Assembly: GCA_004554075.1 (NCBI GenBank)
Contig: SFOB01000012.1
Location: 4,679 to 68,678 of the forward strand
Source: Treponema sp.
GTDB lineage: Bacteria > Spirochaetota > Spirochaetia > Treponematales > Treponemataceae
Length of the DNA stretch: 64,000 nucleotides
Reading direction: 5' to 3'
Part shown: positions 25,701 through 32,138 of the stretch, one piece after another
Layout: the number at the start of each line of letters is the position of its first letter
How positions within the stretch are numbered: the stretch's first letter is position 1
The notes under the pieces: model-generated
Databases searched by the model: none
The model's input: the letters and a program-made list of their open reading frames with translations, nothing else
Told to the model about the DNA's origin: nothing
Made by a program: the position numbers and the translations under genes

Positions 25701-28631
25701 CATTATCTGGAAAATAAACTTGAAATTCCTATCTATAAAAATGGTGAACGAATAAGTCCAAATTGGACAGATGAAGAAAAGGGAAGGTATTCATCAGTTA
25801 TTTCCAGACTTAATCTTATTGCACAGGCAATTGTAAAATCTAATGAAACATACACAGAACTTTCTAGCGGAAGAGAAGGTATTATTCACAATACTGAAAA
25901 ACTTGAATTGTATGGTGCTAAGGATATAACTGAACTCGAAAAAACTTTGCAAAAAATAAAAGATGAACTTAATCCGCAATATTCCATGAAAGATTTAATG
26001 AATGGAATGGGATTTGAAAAGAGAATTGAAAAAAACTCTCTTTATCTTCCCAAACACAGTTGGTCAGAAAACTTAAAGGAAGTAATTACAAATACTTCAT
26101 ATCAAAGTATGATTGATAATAGAGAACTACAGATAGAAGGAAAAGCTGGTAATGAAGAAGCTGCTGTTGAATTAGTTGATAAATTAGTAAATGATAAAAT
26201 TGTATCTCAACTTGTGAATCAATATCCAAATGCAATTGTCGTACCAATTCCTTCAATAGAAACTGCAGATAAAAAACCAAATGCAATTCCACTTGCATAT
26301 GCAAGAAAATTTGAAAAAGCTGGACTTCAAATTGCTGATGACATAATTGAAATAGACTCAGCTCATCATACAGGAAAAAAATCATTTAAACGTGTTGTTA
26401 ATAGACCTCATTTTGATGGAACTATAGAACAAGGTAGAGAATACATTATTGTTGATGATGTTTTTGCTATGGGTGGGACAATTAACTCAATGAGAAATTT
26501 TATTGAAGATAAGGGGGGAAAAGTTGTCGCTGTATCTACCTTGACACCAAGCGTAGAAAATAGTAAAATTTTAGCAATAACAGATGAAAATCTTAATTCG
26601 TTAAAATCTATAGACCAGAAGGGGGATTTATTAAATGCAATTAGAAAACTCGACATCGCAGAAAACTTTGAAACACTTACAGATCCTATCGGTAAATACA
26701 TCGTCAATAACAGAGAAAAGATTATTAACGAAGAGCGAACAAGAAGAGCGAAGAGCAATTCAAAAACAAATGATGAGAAAAATCAGAGAACTGACCAGGT
26801 AAATTCTGAATTAACCGATTATACCGATCCAATCGAAGCCTTAGAAGAATCTTACAATACACCTCTGAATCCCCCAACAGAAGAAGATATTGAAGCTGAG
26901 AAAATCCTTCATGACAAATATATCCAGGATGAGCTTGATAAAACTATAGAGGATTTACAAGTCAACGGTGGATTAAGCGATGCTGCAATAGAAGCAGAAA
27001 TAGCAGCACAGGAAGAGACAGAAGCCTATGAAGAAGATTCATCTTATGATGAGGAAGAAGAGTCTGTACTAACATTCAATGATACAAACGGAAATCCACA
27101 TTTTCCTCAAGAAATTGTAGCAATTCTGGAAAATTTTCAAAAAGTAGAAAGCTCAAAATGGAATCTGCCTATAGAAGAAAAAACTGCTGTATTCCATTTA
27201 ATACAGCTTACAGAAATGGATAAAAATGATTTTGAAAACTCTCTTGCTAAATTACAAGAATATTTGAATACAGAAGAGTTCAAGCGAGAAGAAGAAAACT
27301 ATGCAAAAATCTTCACACCAATTCTTCTTACAAGACTTGACCAGGACTATGATAAAGAAACACAAACCTTCAGTTCTGAAAAGTTTCTTTATAAGTTTTC
27401 TACAGATGAACTTAAAGAAGAAATACCTGTTACGAAAGGTGAAATAAAATCTATTCTGGATAATGATTTTACAGGTGGAAATATTAAGCTCACACAGGAT
27501 TTTCAAAATGAACTTATTGAAAAAGGACTTGTAAAGCCGAAAGAGAAGTTCATTCTGATAAATGAAGTAGAAGCTGTTGCAAAAGGTACTAAAATAAAAC
27601 CGAACCAGCCTTATGTAACTCTTACAATTCCAGTAAACAATAATGGAAAAACTGAATTTGTTCAGACAAAATATTATCATGTTTCATCACTGGAAGAGCC
27701 TCAAAAACTTGAAAAAACAATTGATGAAAATGCTACACAGGTTGATAAAAACGTCATCATCTATGGAGAAACAAAGGTTCCTGAATTTGCAATGATTACA
27801 CAGCATGGGCTTGAAATTTTTAAGGATATGATTGTTGATAGTTTTGAAGAATCAACAGGAACGTATCTGTTAAAATCAGAAAATGGAAAGAATAATGTTA
27901 GAGTTACTGAGAATACATTAAAAACTCTTACCAGTGATGAATATGCGAAAAAAACAGAATCTTACACACAAGACACAAAGACTGCCGAGAAAATGATTGA
28001 TACTCAGTACAATGATTTTTTTGAGCTGCGTGACAACTGTGCAAATAATTTCCGTCACAATCTTTCTGTTTTCTGCCGCAAAGAAGCAAACTCGCCATTA
28101 GATGCACTGAAAATTGCTAATCATATTATTTCTGAAATGCCAAAAGAAGAAAAGAGGAAAACAAAGGAACTGTTGAATCTTTTGCGTAAAGACGGACAGT
28201 CTGTAAATGAAGTTTTAATAGAAACTTTTCATGAAGCTGTAAAAGAAATACCGCTTAATGAAGATTATATTAAACATCATCGTTATGAAAAAATGATTGC
28301 CAGACCAATGTATGACACTCTATCAACAAAAGGTGAAAAAATCGACCGTGATTTTGACCTCAAAATAGGTGATAGTGTCGAAGTGGTATTTAAGGTAAAT
28401 AAAGATGCAAAAACACATTTCCTGCGAAAAGAATCCATATATCAAAATTGTACGATTATTTCTTCTTCAAAGGAAAATAATATGATTACTCTTATGGATG
28501 GGAATAAATCTTTTTATGATGTACCTCGTGATACTTTTCTTGCAGAGTACGGCAAGCAGCAGTATAAGGCTCAAAAAATTGAGCATAAGGTCCACCGCCA
28601 GCAGTCTTTGCAGATAGAAATAGGAAGATAG
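22785..28631 (+). CDS. Large polyvalent protein with zincin-like and PRTase-like motifs
   Basis: 1948 residues, highly modular. The segment 150-500 resembles polyvalent-protein modules (NVITDQNEMQAILDAG; YLYSVEIPDNDGTNYLYYD; ENYIIFDDREMNI). A zinc-peptidase motif LAHEYTHLW (HExxH at 509-513) is followed by an Asn/Glu-rich helix with DEILSECHARI, which may supply the third ligand. Around 1223-1232 VDDVFAMGGT followed by DKGGKVVAVSTL is a phosphoribosyltransferase-type loop. A 16-residue module (MKDLMNG..FEKRIEK) occurs at 635 and again at 1068. The C-terminal 450 residues are not assigned. Such proteins are carried by conjugative elements and phages and may enter the recipient. Specific activities are inferred from motifs only. 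The SD is AAGGTG. Confidence 0.6.
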   Translation: MTNNLFELNNENKVLEQLENYLFYGKQPKGNKFVINETPSVLQYAGINPLEIEFSSSVINKAKKIHKMTNDEILNTVKKIADPLLVFDSDKLSTENKRDSILLITDEEVSAENKPSAVSMNVNANETNNRYKINAITSIHGRSLIARNGINIMEEWKNKGLLKYADDKKISSLAKAVSQGEPDIQEQFLLPLATLDIENIPCKSNFVNHQEKVQDISNIATELVLEKLKAANINVITDQNEMQAILDAGINVQKMAAHYGTNQNIENAESFNGYGVYVLSVNEENARNFGLKIAAKKYGNSFYINNQPLQEFLQKRNFSPYWQSVISQVQNPSNETLLHSIMTSDVKGNPVLLKEQNQLSTLCGLNLINYKREQTYLYSVEIPDNDGTNYLYYDKSIGLESAERINTELSKLGTNWQVSRNDTGYSVYFNILSNKIFNSQKQASEFLQKIGYVGMETSTENYIIFDDREMNINNRVQYMITENGELYGFAYNGQIYADKNLMNSNVLAHEYTHLWDNYTKNKNPEIWELGKNVFKKTAIWNEVVNDPSYQNIRNNEDEILSECHARIVGKFAQSVLERIAQENGENAKNAVIDWNKEVEAFVAKEFGFSPELGSENYISEAVNAESMKEFLAAPMKDLMNGVVFEKRIEKESLSFEEAQIQYPNIVDLRTKKSLDETFVTNSAQEPVSQETLKKEKSVDGILQTYYSYVGQTDRYKDNFEGEKCQEAINKINILQKHLKENGKLNAADFLKEIQDIMHVSDEKSHTVRHYVNDEQHNLRISNHSANAVHAKFRPDEISVVIKLSSVGFVPSKEAFIAEYVYNSKSLNAEKQENILNGLKDWLNTGNYSDKSFDRDFYSPTKEQYMAHQAEKSKIQKMVLSDKKEQNMNKDGYLFNHEIVERKSLSEADERRLQEDFDVIGNFENAVGQWSEYSNITNFFDFHNHSDEFLKFMDAAREEKEISGHKDNISFVQHYLENKLEIPIYKNGERISPNWTDEEKGRYSSVISRLNLIAQAIVKSNETYTELSSGREGIIHNTEKLELYGAKDITELEKTLQKIKDELNPQYSMKDLMNGMGFEKRIEKNSLYLPKHSWSENLKEVITNTSYQSMIDNRELQIEGKAGNEEAAVELVDKLVNDKIVSQLVNQYPNAIVVPIPSIETADKKPNAIPLAYARKFEKAGLQIADDIIEIDSAHHTGKKSFKRVVNRPHFDGTIEQGREYIIVDDVFAMGGTINSMRNFIEDKGGKVVAVSTLTPSVENSKILAITDENLNSLKSIDQKGDLLNAIRKLDIAENFETLTDPIGKYIVNNREKIINEERTRRAKSNSKTNDEKNQRTDQVNSELTDYTDPIEALEESYNTPLNPPTEEDIEAEKILHDKYIQDELDKTIEDLQVNGGLSDAAIEAEIAAQEETEAYEEDSSYDEEEESVLTFNDTNGNPHFPQEIVAILENFQKVESSKWNLPIEEKTAVFHLIQLTEMDKNDFENSLAKLQEYLNTEEFKREEENYAKIFTPILLTRLDQDYDKETQTFSSEKFLYKFSTDELKEEIPVTKGEIKSILDNDFTGGNIKLTQDFQNELIEKGLVKPKEKFILINEVEAVAKGTKIKPNQPYVTLTIPVNNNGKTEFVQTKYYHVSSLEEPQKLEKTIDENATQVDKNVIIYGETKVPEFAMITQHGLEIFKDMIVDSFEESTGTYLLKSENGKNNVRVTENTLKTLTSDEYAKKTESYTQDTKTAEKMIDTQYNDFFELRDNCANNFRHNLSVFCRKEANSPLDALKIANHIISEMPKEEKRKTKELLNLLRKDGQSVNEVLIETFHEAVKEIPLNEDYIKHHRYEKMIARPMYDTLSTKGEKIDRDFDLKIGDSVEVVFKVNKDAKTHFLRKESIYQNCTIISSSKENNMITLMDGNKSFYDVPRDTFLAEYGKQQYKAQKIEHKVHRQQSLQIEIGR

Positions 28632-28634
28632 AAT

Positions 28635-29225
28635 TTACAGTGTCTGGTACATAAAAATGCATTCTCTGTCATACTTTGGTTTTATATGTGCATGAATATA
28701 TTTTTCATCTTCTGGTGAAAGACGAGTAAAACCGAGTGTTTTATAGTATTTAATTAATCTCTCATTCGGTAAAGCATAAATATATAAAGCTTGGATACCA
28801 GTGTACTCAGAAATTTTCTGAGTCAGTTGACGAATGAATGTAGTAAAGATATATGCTCCTAATTTAGTTATGTCTTTATGATTTTTTTTGTATTCTGAAT
28901 TAACTGCGAAATTTGAGAGTTCTATAGCTGGGATAGAATTAAAAATATCATCCTCAGCGAGATTTTCTATCTGCTGGGTAATCATTCCATTTCGTAAAGA
29001 GAAATAGCCTGCAAGTTCTCCTGTGGTTCGATCTTTTATTAAATAAGTCCTGTTTGATTTTTCATCTTCGTCTGGAAATGCCCAGTATTTCAAAAACTGT
29101 TCAAGACCTTTTGCACTTTGTTTATCAACTTGGAAATTTTGAATCAATGTCTCATTGTCTTGAGAATCATAAATATGTTCTATAGAGTAGTTTTTCTCAT
29201 CTTTTATTTCAAACCCTTTAATCAT
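28635..29225 (-). CDS. GNAT-family acetyltransferase, possible toxin
   Basis: 196 residues. GNAT layout: a central strand LAGYFSLR, then IELSNFAVNSEYKK (the beta-4 strand and start of the acetyl-CoA loop) and LGAYIFTTFIRQL. The C-terminal ALPNERLIKYYKTLGF is the characteristic motif B helix. It catalyses acetyl transfer from acetyl-CoA to an unknown amine. Its start overlaps the stop of the 66-aa gene upstream by ATGA. This two-gene arrangement with an operator-like promoter resembles GNAT toxin-antitoxin pairs, which acetylate charged tRNA in known cases. The partner here is not an obvious RHH protein, so a toxin role is a hypothesis. The gene is convergent with the polyvalent gene (3-bp gap). 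Confidence 0.65.
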   Translation of the reverse strand: MIKGFEIKDEKNYSIEHIYDSQDNETLIQNFQVDKQSAKGLEQFLKYWAFPDEDEKSNRTYLIKDRTTGELAGYFSLRNGMITQQIENLAEDDIFNSIPAIELSNFAVNSEYKKNHKDITKLGAYIFTTFIRQLTQKISEYTGIQALYIYALPNERLIKYYKTLGFTRLSPEDEKYIHAHIKPKYDRECIFMYQTL

Positions 29226-29422
29226 TTGTTAGCCACCGCCAGAGCTTCTGCAATTATTTTTCTGTCTTTTTCATGTTCAATTGTCATAGCTTGTTCAAAT
29301 TCTTCAGAAATTTTATTTAATTCTGTAAAGTCTGGCTTTGGTGTACGTAGAATGCGACCTAGAGGAGTATCAGAGTTTTTCAGGTCTTTTTTTGGATCAT
29401 AAGTTCCTAATGAATAAGTCAT
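29222..29422 (-). CDS. Small protein paired with the GNAT gene, possible antitoxin
   Basis: 66 residues. A Pro/Thr-rich head (DTPLGRILRTPKPDF) is followed by an acidic helix (ELNKISEEFEQAMTIEHEKDRKIIAEALAVANK). There is no visible RHH or HTH fold. The SD is GGGGGT, 8 bp before the ATG. The leader contains CTATTGAAACGGGGG, identical to a stretch of the parA leader. An inverted repeat centred on the -10 box (29446-29486) suggests autoregulation, common for antitoxin genes. Its stop overlaps the GNAT start. The role as antitoxin is inferred from layout only. Confidence 0.5.
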   Translation of the reverse strand: MTYSLGTYDPKKDLKNSDTPLGRILRTPKPDFTELNKISEEFEQAMTIEHEKDRKIIAEALAVANK

Positions 29423-29445
29423 AATTTTACCCCCGTTTCAATAGT

Positions 29446-29486
29446 AAAATCTGCTAACAATAATATAGCATATTTTAACAGATTTT
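29446..29486 (-). promoter_or_regulatory. Promoter with operator-like inverted repeat
   Basis: AAAATCTGCTAA (29446-29457) and TTAACAGATTTT (29475-29486) form a 12-bp inverted repeat with one mismatch. The minus-strand -10 box TATATT, with an extended TGC before it, lies at 29467-29462, exactly at the centre. A dimeric repressor bound here would block the promoter of the 66-aa/GNAT pair. Confidence 0.6.
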
Positions 29487-29515
29487 TCATCAAAAATATG
29501 TTAATTGATGAGTTT

Positions 29516-30364
29516 TTATCGAATAAATAGGTTTATAATAAGGCTTGCAATTCCGATGCAGCCGAATATAATGACAATCCAGCTTTCTTGAGTCAGTTTT
29601 CCTTTTACAACAGGGACTTTTCCAATGAGGGATTTGTTTTCCTTTTCACACTGGGTTATAAAATCAATTGATGTTTTTTTAACTGTTTCAAGTGTTTTCT
29701 GGGCATTTTCCGTAAAGGTTCTGAGCATTGATTCGCAATTAGCTTTCAAAGCCTTATATTCATTTTCAGAGGCAGACATGGAATCGGTTCTGAATTTAGA
29801 AATGGCTTCTTCAATCATAGTATCAGCAGATTTTAATTCACGGACTTTATCACTTACACTCAACATATTATCTTTAACAGTCTGGTTAATTTCATCAATG
29901 GTTTTAGTTATTTTTGCCCGTTCTTCATTCAACTCCCTTTCCAAAAGATAAATCTGTCCTTTATACTCGTTGTTCTGGACTTTTAATTCAAGTTCACGAT
30001 TATAATCAATTTCCCTGGCAAACTTTTCATTGAACTCCTCAAACTGCTTTCGTAAAGAATTAAAATATGTTGTAACCTCTGTCTGGAATTTATCGTCTGT
30101 TGCCGTCTTGTTTTCAAAGCTATGTTCAATTGCATCCCTCAATTCTGAAATATTTGCTAGTTCTTCAGAAAGCTCTATTATTGCTTTTTCTATTGTAGAA
30201 TAGTTTTCTTTTTCATAGGGTAAAAGCTCCTGTTTTGTTTTTACAGGAAGTCTTGTATCTGGAGATGGGCCTTTAACTGGCAATTTCCCTTTCTGGATGC
30301 TTGTTGTGTTTTCTGTTTCTGTAGTCTTTGTTTCCGTTTCTGAAGGATTTTCTGTATCTATCAT
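29516..30364 (-). CDS. Tail-anchored coiled-coil protein
   Basis: 282 residues. The N-terminal ~45 residues are low-complexity (Thr/Glu/Lys/Pro) and the middle (about 50-240) is one long coiled coil. A single C-terminal membrane helix (WIVIIFGCIGIASLIINLFI) ends three residues before the stop, so the protein is tail-anchored with its bulk in the cytoplasm. The SD is AAGGAAAG. The 5' leader carries a perfect hairpin (30399-30417). No family is recognised. The form is similar to membrane-tethered scaffolds encoded on plasmids; function is unknown. Confidence 0.65.
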   Translation of the reverse strand: MIDTENPSETETKTTETENTTSIQKGKLPVKGPSPDTRLPVKTKQELLPYEKENYSTIEKAIIELSEELANISELRDAIEHSFENKTATDDKFQTEVTTYFNSLRKQFEEFNEKFAREIDYNRELELKVQNNEYKGQIYLLERELNEERAKITKTIDEINQTVKDNMLSVSDKVRELKSADTMIEEAISKFRTDSMSASENEYKALKANCESMLRTFTENAQKTLETVKKTSIDFITQCEKENKSLIGKVPVVKGKLTQESWIVIIFGCIGIASLIINLFIR

Positions 30365-30398
30365 TATTCTTTCCTTGCTTTTCCATTTAATTATGATG

Positions 30399-30467
30399 TA
30401 GAGAGTTACACTCTCTAAACTCTTGTTACTTCAATTTTTTTAAGTGAAATGAATAAAAAATTGAAGT
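30399..30467 (-). promoter_or_regulatory. Two inverted repeats in a 104-bp intergenic region
   Basis: TAGAGAGT/ACTCTCTA with loop TAC (30399-30417) sits in the leader of the coiled-coil gene. ACTTCAATTTTTT (30428-30440) and AAAAAATTGAAGT (30455-30467) form a perfect 13-bp stem directly after the stop of the 97-aa gene and probably mark its transcript end. The first could be an operator or an mRNA hairpin. Confidence 0.45.
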
Positions 30468-30468
30468 T

Positions 30469-30762
30469 TTAGGATTTTGGCGGATATTCCACACCATTTA
30501 CAAACCAGTACTCATATTTGTCTATATTGTCTACTATCGCAGGTGCGTTTTCACAATGTAGAACTCCGTTTTTCCAGTGCTCTACATGATTTCCGTCTTT
30601 AGTTTCCAAGGCAGGTAGCAAATCTCCATTTTCATCTGTATTATCATTCAAAAGACCGTTTTTGCATCTTATGATAACTTCGTCCATAATATAGTCACCA
30701 TTAGCAATTGTTCCTTCTTCTGTAATAATTCTTACATTCTGAAAATTCCTGAAATCTTTCAT
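30469..30762 (-). CDS. MORN-like small protein
   Basis: 97 residues. The pattern HVEHWKNGVLHCENAPAIV and YEYWFVNGVEYPP matches the short W-x-NG-x-LH repeats of MORN-like proteins, often seen in immunity or toxin-neighbour genes of bacteria. Residues 1-60 contain DGDYIM-like and NGLLNDNTDENGDLLPAL repeats of the same type. No signal or membrane part. The SD is AAGGAAAC. It sits among small accessory genes of the par/rep block. Function is unknown. Confidence 0.5.
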   Translation of the reverse strand: MKDFRNFQNVRIITEEGTIANGDYIMDEVIIRCKNGLLNDNTDENGDLLPALETKDGNHVEHWKNGVLHCENAPAIVDNIDKYEYWFVNGVEYPPKS

Positions 30763-30793
30763 TTTTCTTTGTTTCCTTTTTATATAAAGTTTG

Positions 30794-30809
30794 AGCGAAA
30801 CATTTCGCT
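30794..30809. promoter_or_regulatory. Palindrome AGCGAAACATTTCGCT, candidate ParB site
   Basis: A 16-bp near-perfect palindrome (15 of 16 to AGCGAAACGTTTCGCT) in the gap between the 97-aa and 65-aa genes. A second 15-of-16 copy lies within parB (34949-34964). It is followed by T-residues on the plus strand, but no plus-strand gene ends here, so a site for a DNA-binding protein is more likely than a terminator. Confidence 0.4.
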
Positions 30810-30813
30810 TTTT

Positions 30814-31011
30814 TTATATAGCTGGAAAACCATATGGATTTTCCAGGTTAATTTCCTTCGCAGCTTTACATAAACTTTTTGTTTCAACTGCTATTTTTTG
30901 CAGAATATCAGTACAAAATTTTTTTATAAAAGAACTGTCATTTGTTTCAGTTTCTTCTGCAAGTTTTGAAATTGTCAGACGGTCTGCTTTTATTGTTATC
31001 TTAATATCCAT
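30814..31011 (-). CDS. Small hypothetical protein, 65 aa
   Basis: 65 residues, with an N-terminal beta strand (MDIKITIKADR) and a helical remainder, two Cys (33 and 48) and a C-terminal NPYGFPAI. GGAAGGATTAGG before the ATG provides an SD. It begins just after the SSB-like gene on the same strand and is probably co-transcribed. No family is recognised. Confidence 0.45.
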   Translation of the reverse strand: MDIKITIKADRLTISKLAEETETNDSSFIKKFCTDILQKIAVETKSLCKAAKEINLENPYGFPAI

Positions 31012-31012
31012 C

Positions 31013-31342
31013 CTAATCCTTCCTTGTGTTGTTTCCGCATAGAATTATATAATCTGCAGATACAAAATATTTCTGTTTACTTTCTCCATTCCCAGTTACA
31101 TAATTTTTAAAACGCAAACAACCATATATGTCAACTTCTTTTCCTTTTTTTAGAAATGGCAGTATGTGCATGGCAACATCCTTCATAAAATGAACTTCTA
31201 TAAACATTGGTTCATTTTTTTGATATGGTGTCCCAGAATCCTGAAAAGAAAAAGTTACAAGAGGTGTTTCTATTCCTCCATTATTTATCAGGGTTGTAGT
31301 TGCATCTTTTGCAATTCTTCCGTGAAGTGTTATTGAATTCAT
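31013..31342 (-). CDS. SSB-like single-stranded DNA-binding protein, second copy
   Basis: 109 residues from the ATG at 31342 (MNSITLHGRIAKDA). A frame extending to 31387 exists, but 31342 overlaps the previous stop as ATGA, which points to coupling. The OB-fold pattern is present: GRIAKDATTT, VTFSFQDS, MFIEVHFMKDVAMHILPFLKKGKEVDIYGCLRF. There is no acidic C-terminal tip, and the tail ends in NNTRKD, so it is unlikely to recruit the usual SSB partners. It lies downstream of a fuller SSB gene and a small membrane protein. It may coat incoming ssDNA during conjugation. Confidence 0.65.
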   Translation of the reverse strand: MNSITLHGRIAKDATTTLINNGGIETPLVTFSFQDSGTPYQKNEPMFIEVHFMKDVAMHILPFLKKGKEVDIYGCLRFKNYVTGNGESKQKYFVSADYIILCGNNTRKD

Positions 31343-31623
31343 TTTATTATTTGTAAAACTCCTTTTATTAAAAATAAAATAATGCAAAATCTTATGCTTC
31401 TAAATAAAGCTCTGCTTTTCCATCTCCAAAAATCATATTTACTGTAACGGCAAATATATCCTGTTACAAAAATTAGGATCGTTCCAATTAAGCTGATTAC
31501 AAGAATCGAAAGAAATGTAAAATGGCTGTCCAAATAATAAAGGACTCCCGAAAAAATCCTGTTTATTGAATGTGTAATTCTGTTAATAGCAGGTCTAAAA
31601 CTTTGGAAATTTACGGAAGTCAT
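31339..31623 (-). CDS. Small membrane protein between two SSB genes
   Basis: 94 residues from ATG 31623, which has AGGCAG upstream; a TTG at 31644 would add seven residues but overlaps the previous gene. Hydrophobic segments at about 37-57 (FLSILVISLIGTILIFVTGY) and about 78-92. There is a basic loop KSRALFRSIRF between them. No domain is recognised. Its stop overlaps the start of the second SSB-like gene, so the three genes form a unit. Confidence 0.5.
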   Translation of the reverse strand: MTSVNFQSFRPAINRITHSINRIFSGVLYYLDSHFTFLSILVISLIGTILIFVTGYICRYSKYDFWRWKSRALFRSIRFCIILFLIKGVLQIIK

Positions 31624-31637
31624 ATTTATTCTGCCTT

Positions 31638-32102
31638 TTAACAAATCTCCGTTTCTGTTTCATCGCCTAAGAATACATCTTCAGATGAAGCGTCATTTTC
31701 TAATATGAAGTTTTCCTGGATTTCAGGAAGTTTTTCATTATTTGCAGCTTCATCTTTTTTACCTGTAAAGATCAAATGAATTTTTGAGGTACAAATATAA
31801 GTTCGTGAATCAAAAAGTCTTTTCCCATTTTCATCAGTTCCTGTTTCTTTTGTTACCTGCTTCAAATATCCTTCCAGAATCAAAGGCTGGCCTTTCTTTA
31901 AGTATGAAGCAAACTTATCGCTGTTTACAAATGCTGAGCATGGAAAGTAATTTGCTTCATCATAGTAAGTTCCGTCTACATTTTTTCTTGTTTGATTTAC
32001 GGCAAGAGTAAAAAATGCAACTTGTTTGTTGTTTGCTTTTGTTTTTAGTACTGCATCTCGTACAATACGTCCCTGTAGTTTTAAGTCATTCATGTCTGAC
32101 AT
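31638..32102 (-). CDS. ssb: Single-stranded DNA-binding protein
   Basis: 154 residues. OB-fold with LQGRIVRDAVLKTK, VAFFTLAVNQTRK, NYFPCSAFVNSDKFASYLKKGQPLILEGYL, as in the SSB family. The C-terminal ~35 residues are acidic but end ETETEIC, not the DIPF-type tip that host SSB uses to bind replication partners. The SD is AGGAGGC. Plasmid-borne SSBs are common on conjugative elements, where they protect ssDNA in the recipient. It stands directly downstream of the replication-initiator-like gene. Confidence 0.85.
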   Translation of the reverse strand: MSDMNDLKLQGRIVRDAVLKTKANNKQVAFFTLAVNQTRKNVDGTYYDEANYFPCSAFVNSDKFASYLKKGQPLILEGYLKQVTKETGTDENGKRLFDSRTYICTSKIHLIFTGKKDEAANNEKLPEIQENFILENDASSEDVFLGDETETEIC

Positions 32103-32138
32103 AATTTATGCCTCCTGATTATATTTTTGCGGTTATTT

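Noticed and set aside
30794..30816. Palindrome followed by T-run as a rho-independent terminator
   Set aside because: No plus-strand gene ends here, and on the minus strand no U-run follows the stem.
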